In this document: positions 1-10,347 of the stretch, piece by piece
Layout: each line of letters starts with the position of its first letter
Position numbering within the stretch: position 1 is the stretch's first letter
Origin: Centrapalus pauciflorus
Taxonomy: Eukaryota; Streptophyta; Magnoliopsida; Asterales; Asteraceae
DNA length: 64,000 bases
Direction of reading: 5' to 3'
NCBI GenBank assembly: GCA_020465985.1
Contig: JAANYP010000418.1
Span: 62,001-126,000 of the forward strand
Position numbers and translations under genes: made by a program
Notes under the pieces: model-generated
What the model was told of the DNA's origin: nothing
Databases searched by the model: none
What the model saw: the letters and a program-made list of their open reading frames with translations, nothing else

Positions 1-770
1 GTTTGAGGTTGCAAAAGATTCAGTAAGTGAGAAAGAGGGAGAGAAACAAAAGGGTGCACAGGTCCCCAGTAAGAGGCCAAATAAACTTTGACAACCTGGC
101 AAGGAAGAAATTCTTTGTTGTGGCCAACAGAAGGCTTTCCAAGGAAACAATTGTCAAAGCTGTCCACATCTCTAAGAAAGGCAAGCAGTGGAAGATTCAG
201 ATAAGCAGGCTAGGTGCTGAAGGTCCAGAATTGGAAGCATATGAATACACTGATGTTGCTTGTATGGGGTATAGAGACTCGGTTGAATTGGCAGTTGCCC
301 TGAGTCAGTCAAAAGCTAAAACTGCTAAGACTAATAGGGCATATGTGAAAACGCTGATGGAAAGAGTTAAAAACCTGGGCTTGATCTCAGAAGAACAAAT
401 TAAGGGTACCTCAGTGGTTGAACCCAAGATTAAGGCTTGGAGAAAGAGGAAGGATGCTGAGCTGGAAGAACTCCTGATTATGCTTGATCAAGGCATCCTA
501 GCTGTTGAGATTAAAGGAGTGAATCACAGCCTGCCTAGAAGAGTTAAAGCTGAGAAAGATAAACTTATAGAAGAGCCTGAGTTTGGGGGATTTTTTTGTA
601 GATCCCTTAACTAAGAAAATATGTTTCCAGAGAGCATCTGATCTGCACAAGGTTGGTCTTAAGCAGCTCATAGCTTTTAGACTCACCAACTCCTTCAAAC
701 AATCTTCAAGATGGAGAGTAGCTATCTGGGAAACAGCTGAAAGGCTTCTATAAGAGAGGAGAACTTCAAC
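1..770 (+). pseudogene. Element A: C-terminal part of env-like ORF (frameshifted)
   Basis: An open frame from 27 to 614 encodes a basic, lysine-rich product. It breaks at a T7 run (591-597). Removing one T from the reading would continue the frame into DPLTKK, ICFQRASDLHK and LKQLIAFRLTNSF. The block with EEPEFG, then FF, then CFQRASDLH matches the layout I know from the C-terminus of env-like ORFs in composite-family Sirevirus-like copia elements. This placement agrees with the polypurine tract and LTR that follow on the same strand. The N-terminus and pol lie left of the window. After about 770 the frame degenerates with several stops. Function of env-like ORFs is unknown; assignment is by position and pattern, not by a conserved catalytic motif. 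Moderate confidence. Confidence 0.55.
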
Positions 771-1210
771 ACCCTGATATCATGTTTCTTAGACATAAAA
801 TTGAAGAGACTGATGAAACCATGGAGCATTTCGAACAGTGACTTGAAGAATGGCCACAGCAGCTTGAAGGTCCATCTGCTGCTGAGTAGATGAAGAAAGG
901 AAGTTGTTCATAAATTGGACAAACTTACCATTATTTGCTCCCACTATCAACAGTCCAAATTTGTTGAAACTTTTCCTTGTACATATGTTGTACTCTATTA
1001 CATTAGTTGTAATCTTTCTTATTACATTAGTTGTAATATACTTTAGTACATTAGTTGGACTTTTGTAAGAACATGTGTTGTTTGTAATCAATATAAGTGT
1101 ATATATAAACTAATCTTTTAATTTACTTTAATGTTGCAATTTAATTTCAGCAAATGTAATGTAAACATATATAGTGATCATTGATAAAATTAGCTTAGAC
1201 TGATTATTGC
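771..1210 (+). other. Element A 3' noncoding region
   Basis: No gene seen. AT-rich sequence between the decayed env-like frame and the polypurine tract, with a short direct repeat built on TTACATTAGTTGTAAT (about 996-1050). Confidence 0.5.
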
Positions 1211-1224
1211 AAATAGGGGGAGAT
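1211..1224 (+). other. Element A polypurine tract
   Basis: AAATAGGGGGAGAT directly precedes the LTR, the standard position for the plus-strand primer of a plus-oriented LTR retrotransposon. Confidence 0.75.
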
Positions 1225-1911
1225 TCTTAGGCACAAAAAGGCCTCAGTCAAACCTGTTATACATCTTTGAGGGAGATTATTAATCAAATCTGTTTGATGC
1301 ACTTGAAGGTATAATTCGTGCCTTATTGAAACCTGATAAGTGATTTGCAATATTAGTCAAAGTTGTTTACCCTGTTGCATTTGTTGCAACTAAGGCAGAT
1401 TGTCCAAGCTGTTCTACTCTAATGAACAGGCTGGACATAAACTGTCTACGCAGCTCTAAACTGTTGAGCAGTTTGGAAAATTCTAAGTGTTCTATTGTTT
1501 GTGAACAAAACATGTTCTTTGTGAACAGGCTAAACACTTTATGAAATATGTTTCCATGTCCTCATGTATTGTCTTGGACCAAGAGATCAGTTTACAAAGT
1601 GGAAAAGCAGAAGTTGCTAAGACTGCCTACGCTGTTCTGTTACATGAAGACAAACTGGATATTTGAAATGGGTGACAGACCATTTCTTATATTAAAATGG
1701 CCATAACAGAAGATGAAAGGTTTAAAATTGACATACCTCTTTTGGTTAAAGCCTTCTGCAACAGAGACAAAAATGGAAAGACAAAGATTCTGTAATGTAA
1801 AGACAATACTGCTTTGTAAGAACGAGCAGAAAAGTATTCTTGTCTTTTTGGAAAGACATTCCACTATCTCTACGTCCAATGAGGAAGCTTCTCAAGGATT
1901 CTAAGTGAGAG

Positions 1912-1919
1912 TATAAAAG
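1912..1919 (+). promoter_or_regulatory. TATA box of element A LTR
   Basis: TATAAAAG about 390 bp before the LTR end, in the sense orientation of the element; likely U3/R promoter. Confidence 0.6.
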
Positions 1920-2259
1920 GAAGCTTCAAAGGAATGTGAGATAACCAAGTGTGTGATATTCAGAACGTGCAAAGAAGTGTATTTTCATGCATGCAAACTC
2001 TGGGTGAGTAAAACAGTTAAGTGTGTTCAAGCTATTATTGTTCAAGTTGTCCGTCTGTCTGTCTTGTAAACAGTGAGTTCATCTTTGTGAGTGTAATCAT
2101 TGTAATTGGTCTGAGTGTGTCTTAGATTAGTAGAACATCTGTTGTATCTGTCATCTCAGCTTGAACCTTTCTGCAGTTCAAGCTTCTTTGTAATTAACAC
2201 TTGTTGATAATACATACAAACATTGAGAAAGTGTGTTGAATTTTTAAATAGTTGTATTC

Positions 2260-2260
<1 letters not shown>

Positions 2261-2295
<35 letters not shown>
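2261..2295. repeat. C35 homopolymer near LTR end
   Basis: Uninterrupted run of 35 cytosines, ending nine bases before the LTR terminus. Related LTRs typically carry a much shorter C run here. Length may be biological slippage or a sequencing or assembly effect. Confidence 0.9.
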
Positions 2296-2296
<1 letters not shown>

Positions 2297-2304
2297 CCTC
2301 TACA

Positions 2305-2560
2305 GCTTAGAGCAACATAGAAACCTTTTGGGACCTACATCTTCGTTTGTTGGGCTGTCCTCATGAATAGGTTCCTCCCCCTTAGATAGTGCAGGGCTTG
2401 GAGACCTGGCCTGAGTAGGCTCAGTTGTCCCAGAGACATTTGATGTACCTGCAACATCACCTATTGTTATATGACCTGTTGCTTGGCCAACTGAAGCTGA
2501 CTTCTCCAACAGGCTTGGGAGTAGCAGGTTTGGTAACAGGTTTGAAAACCAACCAGGCTA
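2305..2560 (-). other. Unassigned 256-bp sliver with short minus-strand frame
   Basis: Lies between the LTRs of A and B. The minus strand is open at 2300-2509 for a Ser/Thr/Pro/Glu-rich peptide starting MEKSASVGQ. Such composition is common in the linker of env-like or gag ORFs, so this may be a remnant of an older element into which A and B inserted. No family assignment is possible. Confidence 0.25.
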
Positions 2561-3005
2561 TGCACTAAGAATCAGGTTGTGTCATTTGTATTAACTCAAA
2601 GTAGCTATGTGTAAATACCAATAATGTGTGTTAGTTAGTTATCTACTCACTCCCCTATATATAGGAGTACACGCATAGCCTCAAAGTGTAGTATCAGACA
2701 GTGAGAGATAAAATATACATGAGAGTTGAGAGAGTCGGGCACCACCACACCACTGGTGCAGTGGTGTGTGTGTTTTACACTTGTACATTCTTAGTGAGAT
2801 CTAGATGATCTATGTGGATCCTGATCAATGTAACAGAAGATGTAAGATTGATCATGTATTAGAATGTACTAGCAGGAAGTTCTTTGATTAATAAACATTC
2901 AGATTCATGTGATTCTTAGTGTATGTTCTGTTCTATCTTTGGTTCCCACATGTGTGTGTGATATGTGATCTCAATTAAACAAGGCGCTAGGCATAAAACA
3001 CTACA
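2561..3005 (+). repeat. Element B 5' LTR
   Basis: Matches 44967-45404 through shared blocks such as TGTGTTAGTTAGTTAT, GCATAGCCTCAAAGTGTA, GAACATTCAGA-like and GGTTCCCACATGTGTGTG. It contains a TATATATAG box at 2656-2664 (45055-45063 in the partner) and ends CTACA. The exact left edge is eroded; TGCACTAAG at 2561 is the best candidate start. Confidence 0.85.
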
Positions 3006-3007
3006 AA

Positions 3008-3021
3008 TGGGTATCAGAGCC
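3008..3021 (+). other. Element B primer-binding site
   Basis: TGGGTATCAGAGCC begins two bases after the LTR. It is one inserted G away from the initiator-Met tRNA complement TGGTATCAGAGC. Confidence 0.8.
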
Positions 3022-4464
3022 AGGTTTGTTCATGCTTCACAATTTGATCGACTTCTTGAATTTTCATGAAATTGAAATTCAGCGATTGCATTTGGAAATT
3101 TTTTCTGGCCACTTGTATTTGGCAATCCATTTTTGGCCAATTGGATTTGGCAATCCATTTTTGGCCAATTGGATTTGGCAATCGTTTCTGTCTTAGATTT
3201 TGCAATTAAGTTCACGCATTCGATTTTAGCAATTGCCCTCAACTCTTTCTGTGAAATTGCAACTAGAAATCAATTGGGGTTAGAAGTAGTGGAGTTAATG
3301 ATCGATGTTGGAGTAGAACGTCTCAACTTTAGCGGTCGAGTTTTACTAGTCAGTTTTGGACAATCGAGTTTTTTTTGGCAATCGTCAATTGGGACTGAAT
3401 AATCGATTATGGTTTTGGCCAATCGATTTAAGGTGGAGTACTTAATCGATTTCAATTCTGGAAATCGATTTTGGCTAAGGACATCAGATTCATGGCTAGA
3501 GTGGAAGTAATTATAGACCAATGATCTGACTTGATTACTCCAGATTGGTGGTTGAACAAAGATGAACCGTATGATGGTAAGTGATTGATTGGGTGGAATT
3601 GGCCACCAAGAATTAATCAAGGAAGATGTAGCAAATCAAGATAAGACATCAAAAACCTGTCAAGAATGGTCAGGAAGTTAAAGGCCATCGTGACTAAGAT
3701 AAAGGTTTAACAGCATCAAAGGCTTGGACATCAAGATATATGCATAGAAGATTTTCAATGGATAAATTGATGGTGATCAGTGGTACCAGTCTTGAGGCAG
3801 ATCAGGAAGTGAAGATGGAATAGTTGTTGATTCAAAGGGATGTAGGAATCAGTGGTCAGACTCCTTACACTTAAGAACTTCTCACGTACTGTGTGATCAA
3901 ATCCAAAAGAACTTCTCACGTACTGTGTTCATCAATTTGAAGATAAAGAAGTTAATGGGACATGGGTGTCAGAAATTATCAAGACTTCTAGTAATAATCA
4001 GTTTTGTTTTAAAACAAATTGTGAGGACTGAAGTAGTATGAGAAGGTGATGACTCAATAAGAAGGGGTAAGAATGAGTCTGGCCTAATGACTGTGTGAAT
4101 ATGGAAGCGTGATATGCTTCATATGTTCAAGAATACTCAGGGATGGATGGACCCATGAGGATTAATCAAGTGTGATTAATCAGGTTGGTACCTCATAGAG
4201 TCAAAAGGGACTGATCTGACGCTTGTGTTCTAGGTGGAGCTTCTTGTTAAAGTCAAAAAAGGGTTGCTGTTACAGAATTAAGGGCTGCTGGTTAATGCTT
4301 AGTGAAGGGGCTAATGGTTATTGGTTGGGGCTGTGGATAATTATGGTTGTTGAATCAAGCTAATGAAGGAGTTGTTGATTCAAGCAATAGTGAGATGTTA
4401 GTTTGTAAGATCAAGGTGGAGTTAAGACTCCCTTGCAACTAACAAGACATAATTATTCTATATT
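3022..4464 (+). other. Element B internal region, left part, with repeats
   Basis: No supported coding region. A 29-bp unit containing GGCAATCCATTTTTGGCC is tandemly repeated at about 3119-3180. A cluster of AATCGATT-like palindromes follows (3299-3475). A 22-bp direct repeat containing CTTCTCACGTACTGTGT lies at 3873-3894 and 3907-3928. The last five bases (4460-4464, atatt) are one copy of the target duplication of element C. Confidence 0.6.
4460..4464. repeat. Target-site duplication of element C, left copy
   Basis: atatt, identical to 17042-17046 on the other side of element C. Confidence 0.9.
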
Positions 4465-5130
4465 TGTAAGGTCTACACACTACGGATCTATCTAGACACG
4501 AGACCGTCAGCGAGTGCGGAATCCTCGTTAACGGGTTGACGGAAACAACTCTCACACGGAACACGGAGACTATGAACAAGCTGTACGGACGAACACGAAC
4601 GCACCTACTAGATGATTCTCTCCGAATGAACACTCACAAAGCTGATAAACTCGAAATCGCCTTTTGCTAATCACTCACACGAAATCTGCAAAAGTCTCCT
4701 AATGATTCGAGTCTATCCCTAATTATAGAGGCTTATTCGAGTTTGCCATGGGCCAAACTCGAAACAGGCCCAAGGCCCATTCGAGTTTGTCCCCTGGACA
4801 CTCTCGAATCTGCCTTATGTATTAAATTCGAATCTGCCATAGATTCGAATCTAATTTACTAGTGAATTCGAATTTAATCTAAATTCGACTTTCACATACT
4901 TAACCTATATTTGAAACTTATGTTTTTAACTTATGTTTGACTTTATCTTTGATCTTTATGTTTGAACTTCCTGTAATTCATTACATCAAGTTCAACCATA
5001 CAATCAATAACTATCAAACATATATAAACACTTGTATCAAATACTCGTTAATATTCAATGCTTTGCAATATTACTTAAACCAAAATGCTAATCCACTTAG
5101 ACTGCTATCGTCACACAGGATGTACCAACG
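4465..5130 (-). repeat. Element C 3' LTR (666 bp)
   Basis: Plus-strand start TGTAAGG at 4465, preceded by the target duplication. The other end, GTACCAACG, borders the polypurine tract; the partner LTR ends ACCAACA, so one terminal base has mutated. The 4668-5130 part matches 16580-17041. The remaining 203 bp, the U5 side, have no counterpart in the 5' LTR. About ten TTCGA/TCGAA motifs are packed into 4650-4890. Confidence 0.93.
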
Positions 5131-5143
5131 GACTCCCCTTTTA
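5131..5143 (-). other. Element C polypurine tract
   Basis: On the minus strand AAAAGGGGAGTC abuts the LTR start GTTGGTAC. Confidence 0.85.
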
Positions 5144-5185
5144 CGATAGCTTCTAACAATTTACACATTTGATTAAGTACTTTGT

Positions 5186-8100
5186 TTATTTATTTAAATC
5201 GCTGCCAGCATACAAACCTTTCTCGATACACACTTTAACTACATTTTCATATTTCCCAGCCTCACTATCCATATGAGTGTCGCTTGAGATTCTATGAGCA
5301 TGTAGCACTTGAAGGTCATCTTTAGAAAGATTTACAAGGTGAAGGGGATCGTAGACTCTAAGAATCACTTTTTCTTCAAAGTCCTCCATCACAGCTTCTC
5401 CTGTCTCACTTTCCATATACCACCAATTTAGATTTTTCATGACGTCCTGTGGCATTGGCTTGAGAGGACCGTTTCTCAGACATCTAACTGGTCTGTATTG
5501 TATTTTCATCCACGGACGACCAGTTAGAGGGTCAATTCGAGTATGATCCATTACTCGTTTACCTACCCTCGGATTGAGTCGTTCGAACTTCCTAGACCTT
5601 CCTTCTTTTCTTATGATCTTTGTAATTATTTCAGCGTAAGGATCGTTGCCGATGTTGATTAACTCCTTCCATGCTAACGCTTTTATTTCGATCTTTGGCA
5701 AGGAGTTGAACACTTTCAGAGTTTTTCTGAGATACTGGAGACCATCTTTTCTTTTGATAATGAATAGCTGCATTTCCCGATCAAAGAACCAGCTCAATAT
5801 ACTTCCTGATAGCTCTTCAGTACCCGGCACACGTATCTTCTTTTTCAGCTCCAACTCTCTTTTCTCTGCCCTAAACCATAGTTTTCTTTTCTCTTCATTG
5901 GTAAGTTCTCTGGCAGGTTCTTCACTTGCTGATTCAACATTTAAAGCAGCGTTTACCACTTCTATGTCAATCATATGATTTCCTTCCGTTATGTAAGTAT
6001 CTGTGATGGGGTTTTGCTGAACAATGATCTCATTTGCTTCATCATCTTCATCAGCACAAACTTCATCATCAGATTTCCAATCTGTTACATTTCGGGAAGA
6101 AAATTCTCCTTCTTCTAACTCCTCCATTTCGTCCTCAAAGTCAAAGCCAAGGTCCATAGGGTCCTCATCGATATCCATTAGTGCTTCAATCATTTCGTGT
6201 ATCTCCGACTCTGTGGCTTTTGAGGGACTGGCTTCACCTCCCGCAGCTTCTGACTGTCCCGGCTCCCCCTCAGTCTCAGCATGCTGAGCAGTAGAAAAAT
6301 CTACTGGCTCATTATGTCTTTGCGTGCTGGGATCATTGCCGTCATTATCTCCATCATTATTTTCATCCCTGGGCAGCTCTACTTGATCACGGCAGCTTGT
6401 CTCCCCCTGAGCCTTTAGATTATGCAATAATTGCTCAATCAGGGAGCGCATCGATCGTATTTTAGCCGCTTGATCAGCAACAAAGGTTTTCAGCTCCAAG
6501 TTTTCTTCCTGAACCTTGCCCACAACTTTCTTCAGCTCGGCATTCTCGAAATCTATGTTGGCATTATGCTTCTGAATTTCGGCGAGAGCCGTTGTCAGAC
6601 CAAATATTTGAATTTGTTGGAAGTCTACTCTGCTCTTCAGCTCAGAAAATCTTTGATTCTCCATGAAATTGGATGAAGTTGATGGTATGGGTTGTATTGT
6701 GGTTGGAATGATTGGTGATGGAATGTACGGTTCAACAGGTGGTGGTGATGGTGGAATGGTAGATTGAGTAGGTGGAGATTGAGATATTTCTAGCTGTGCT
6801 GCAGAAGCTGAGGTAGCTCCCTGCATGAATCGATGGCGTTTTGCCCTTTGCCTCGTTACCAACGGGGCAACATCTTCCGCCTCAAAATCAGAGTCATCGG
6901 ACTCCCTTGACTCTCTCCTCCTTGTAGCTTCTTCATTGATTACCACTAATCTCGATCCATAAGTCCGTATGTGAATGGACGGATCTTCTGGTTCTTTCTC
7001 CACTTCTATTTCCTCCATATCTTCAGACTCAGAAGATAAGACGGCTTCTTCTTCTGGCACAGATTGATACTCATCAATTTGCCTAAGAACATCATCTTCT
7101 CCTTCCGGAGGATCTAACAATTCCCCAACTAGCTCTGCCGTAATTTCTTCATTTGCATTTGGACCCGCTTCCCAAATCTCATGCAGTGTTTGACATAACT
7201 GATCAGATGTCGGAATAGATACTGCTGGTGCACTTGAAGGTCCATCCTTTTGTGGCTCTTGAACTTGACTAGTGGAAGGCCTATCTGCCTGAGTTTGACT
7301 CGCTGAAGGTCTTTGGCGTCTCCTCTGTTGTTGAGGCCTTTGTTGTTGTTGACGCTGTTGTTGTGGCTGTCGTTGCTGAACTTCCACCGCCCCTGCCCAG
7401 TTGGCATCTTGAGGGGCTACAAAGTTTGGGTCAATTACAGCTCCAAACAAAGGTGTCTCTATTCGGACAGCTAATCTTCCTCGGTGAGAGGAGCAATCGG
7501 CAAAAATTCTCTTATCTATGAAAGCAACGCTCTGAATTTCGTTCAGCTGCGGCAGATTAGGCAAAAAGTGTCGGATGAGCATCATTACAAAACGAGGATA
7601 AAGAAGAAATCTTTCCCGCTCAGGAGCCGTTATCTGATTAACGAACTCCGAGAAGAACATCTCTGAAAAAATAAACTTCTGATTATAGACTAATGCTATT
7701 ATCCCTGATTGGATCTTCGAAACGATATAATCAAATCCAGCTTTCTTTGTAGCGAAACAAACCATGAACACATGTGCGAGATATCGCCATTGTCTAATTA
7801 ACCCACTCTTCAGATAAGATGTCTTAGTAACATCTAAACTATAGCCCATTCTTGTAAATGCTGCCTGCCTGATTGATAATTGGAAATCAATAGGCCCATC
7901 TTCCTGCTCCTGAGTGCCCAATTGAAGCACTTGACGAAGGATATCAGCAGAAAACACCAACGGATTACCAGCAATCCTTGTCCTAAGAACTGTCGGAGTG
8001 ACAGTGCAATCGACTTGCAGATGGTCAGAGAATTGTCGCACGTACGTAATGACAATTTGGATATTATGTGACAGTGCATACGCGATTCTGGACTCAACTA

Positions 8101-8215
8101 AGAAATCCACCATCTGGCGGAACACCTGTGCTTCAGGGATCGCATGGTCAGGGGGAATGACCATATTATGCTTCGGAACAAAAACTCTATCCGCCATGTC
8201 TGCACAATATATCAA
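5186..8215 (-). CDS. Element C env-like ORF (1009 aa, uninterrupted)
   Basis: The longest intact frame of the window lies downstream of pol and 43 bp before the polypurine tract, where Sireviruses carry their env-like gene. A better initiator than the first ATG may be Met7 (MADRVF), which aligns with the start in element G. Residues about 1-270 form a globular domain of the type often annotated in plants as a putative transposon protein (FVNQITAPER, LLYPRFVMMLIRHFLPNLP). Residues about 275-310 are Gln/Arg-rich. About 360-480 are acidic with KRHRF-type basic patches. About 525-610 are predicted coiled coil by heptad pattern. About 640-740 are again very acidic. The C-terminal 270 residues are conserved in element G (RIDPLTGRPWMK, NPLHLVN-like). 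I see no convincing signal peptide or transmembrane segment, so 'envelope' is a positional name and the function is unknown. Being open over 3 kb while gag and pol are broken is notable. Confidence 0.85.
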   Translation of the reverse strand: MIYCADMADRVFVPKHNMVIPPDHAIPEAQVFRQMVDFLVESRIAYALSHNIQIVITYVRQFSDHLQVDCTVTPTVLRTRIAGNPLVFSADILRQVLQLGTQEQEDGPIDFQLSIRQAAFTRMGYSLDVTKTSYLKSGLIRQWRYLAHVFMVCFATKKAGFDYIVSKIQSGIIALVYNQKFIFSEMFFSEFVNQITAPERERFLLYPRFVMMLIRHFLPNLPQLNEIQSVAFIDKRIFADCSSHRGRLAVRIETPLFGAVIDPNFVAPQDANWAGAVEVQQRQPQQQRQQQQRPQQQRRRQRPSASQTQADRPSTSQVQEPQKDGPSSAPAVSIPTSDQLCQTLHEIWEAGPNANEEITAELVGELLDPPEGEDDVLRQIDEYQSVPEEEAVLSSESEDMEEIEVEKEPEDPSIHIRTYGSRLVVINEEATRRRESRESDDSDFEAEDVAPLVTRQRAKRHRFMQGATSASAAQLEISQSPPTQSTIPPSPPPVEPYIPSPIIPTTIQPIPSTSSNFMENQRFSELKSRVDFQQIQIFGLTTALAEIQKHNANIDFENAELKKVVGKVQEENLELKTFVADQAAKIRSMRSLIEQLLHNLKAQGETSCRDQVELPRDENNDGDNDGNDPSTQRHNEPVDFSTAQHAETEGEPGQSEAAGGEASPSKATESEIHEMIEALMDIDEDPMDLGFDFEDEMEELEEGEFSSRNVTDWKSDDEVCADEDDEANEIIVQQNPITDTYITEGNHMIDIEVVNAALNVESASEEPARELTNEEKRKLWFRAEKRELELKKKIRVPGTEELSGSILSWFFDREMQLFIIKRKDGLQYLRKTLKVFNSLPKIEIKALAWKELINIGNDPYAEIITKIIRKEGRSRKFERLNPRVGKRVMDHTRIDPLTGRPWMKIQYRPVRCLRNGPLKPMPQDVMKNLNWWYMESETGEAVMEDFEEKVILRVYDPLHLVNLSKDDLQVLHAHRISSDTHMDSEAGKYENVVKVCIEKGLYAGSDLNK

Positions 8216-10347
8216 ATAAAATATTAGAATTATTAAAAATGAATAAACTTGTTTAAATTCAAATTTGTTTTATCTTGAATTTGTGTAAGTACAAAATCCA
8301 ACACATATGAATTTCTACAAGTTTAATTAAAATTTAAATTGAATAATTCAAATAAAATGACAAACTCGATCAAACAGATTCGAATTAACACTTTTTCAAG
8401 TTTGATGACACATTCGAGTGTAGTGACCATTCGAGTTTACTGAACAAACTCGAATCAGGCCACGAACAGACTCGAAGGAGTTGGCCACCAACCTCACAAA
8501 AATCCATGATTTTAACCATGTTAGACTCAGAAAATCACATCTTTTAGTCCTACTAGGTCCTAATCAATGATATTTGTAATTAATTTGACTTTTTACCGGT
8601 TCAAAGTTTGTAATTTTGAAAAACAAACCTTCTACCAATAAAACCTCAAAATCTAATGATATTGGCTTAAATGGAGTATAATACTACTTAAATCTTGTAC
8701 AAAACGCTTGATTATACCTAGATCTATGAGTAGTATCGAACCCACACTGACAAAAACTCGACAAAATGGTTGATGTATGAAAACGGTAAATTCGAGAGAA
8801 TAGATTCGAAATCGCTTCAACAAACTCGAGAGACTAGATTCGAAAGCAGGTGAAGTAAATGAACATCACTGTTGACCTATTTATACCACCAACCTTCGAG
8901 TTTAGTGACAGATTCGAATCTACCGACAAATTCGAGCCCTGCTGGTTTCGAGTTTAGCTTAAACTCGAATTCTCTCTGAAACTTTGAAAATTTTGAAAAT
9001 TTTTGAGATAAATTCAACTTTTTCAACCTTTTCAACCTTATCGTGTAACGGAATAAACTATGCCAAATCTTTTACCCTAAGCACAAGATTTTCACGCAAT
9101 GTTTATTTTATCCAACTATGAATGCACCCTCAGTAATTTTTGACGTTTTTCCTAAGTAAAATAAAAATAAAATAAAATATAATAAAAATAAAAATAAGTA
9201 AAAGTAAAAATAAAATATTTAAACTTTTGAACAAAAATTGAACTTAGACTTAAACTACATTTATTAAAATTTACAACCTATGCTAAACGCTTAACAAATT
9301 ATTTTTGACAAGCATAGTCAAAGAAAGGTTCAATCAGATAGCGGTGTCAGTTACTCACTTTCAGTACTTAATCTTTCACACTTAGGAATTTTTTATTCCT
9401 TTATTTGTTTGGCGTGACATACCCGTTTAACCAATTGTTGGTATTTTACCCCTTTAAACATGCTACATTTCGGAATATCCCTTGGCCTTTTTATTTATCA
9501 TGAAATTATCTTACGTGACTCAGACATAGACATACTTTTATGAACAAGGCATACAGACAATGATTTTAACTTTTTGGTATTTGCAAACTTTCTTTAAAAG
9601 ACAAACTTCGGACCCAGGTCTGTATTTACATACAACAAAGTGTCTTAGTTTGACTTAAAGTTTATTTTTAAAGCTAGCAAGACAGCGGTGACAGGTCTGT
9701 ACCGACGTACAACAAAGCGACTTATCTTGCTAACCCGAATCAAAACAGAGGCAACAGGTCTGTACTTACGTACAACAGAGTTACATGTTTTTGACTCTCA
9801 ATTCCTTATGATTTTTCTATGCTTTCCATTGTAAGATGTATTTGATGTTGCTATACATCCCCAGAAAGTTTGCATACCTCATTTAGACTCAAAGTTTGTA
9901 TGTCTCGTACATAAAAATTAAGACCGATTGGTCATACATCTAAGTTAGTGACACGTTTGACTTTTTCATGGATATTTTATTAGCCTTGGGACTCCCTATA
10001 TGTATTATGCCTACCAACATATCAAACTAAAATAAAGTATAACACTTAGAATTTTAGGTGCATTATGTGTGAAAGCCTAAACACTTAGAGTTTGTAACGA
10101 CTGTGCTAATTTTCGTCACTTTGAACTTATGTATCTAAGACTTAACTCTTTTTATGATATTCTCTTTTTATTTTTAATTTTATATGGTTTTCTCTTTTTA
10201 TTTTTGTTTTTCATAAGGAATAGTAAGAAAATAAAATAACCTACTAACTTACTAAAAATAGATACTATCCTAATTTAGCAAACTTACTATAAAAAGAAAG
10301 AAAAAACTACAGCTATAAACGTAAATAAAAATTCTACTAAGGTCAAT
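8216..10347 (-). other. Element C pol-env spacer
   Basis: No coding region. At least 15 TTCGA/TCGAA motifs at 8365-8960 resemble those of the LTR. A 27-nt motif containing CAGGTCTGTA and TACAACA occurs three times (9615-9642, 9692-9718, 9755-9780). A-rich stretch at 9165-9225. The block 10050-10140 is homologous to the corresponding spacer of element G (58140-58260, opposite strand). Confidence 0.7.

Larger units (their letters stand above)
1225..2304 (+). repeat. Element A 3' LTR (about 1.08 kb)
   Basis: The LTR starts right after the polypurine tract with TCTTAGG (expected TGTTAGG, so TG has probably mutated to TC). It ends ...GCCTCTACA at 2304. The segment TTGTATTCACCCC near the end is the familiar 3' terminus of Sirevirus-like LTRs. 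A TATA box lies at 1912-1919. The partner 5' LTR is outside the window, so no target duplication can be checked. Confidence 0.75.

Noticed and set aside
4937..5149. 70-aa ORF in the LTR of C (and the 66-aa copy at 16848-17048)
   Set aside because: It repeats only because the LTR is duplicated; antisense to the element, AT-rich composition.
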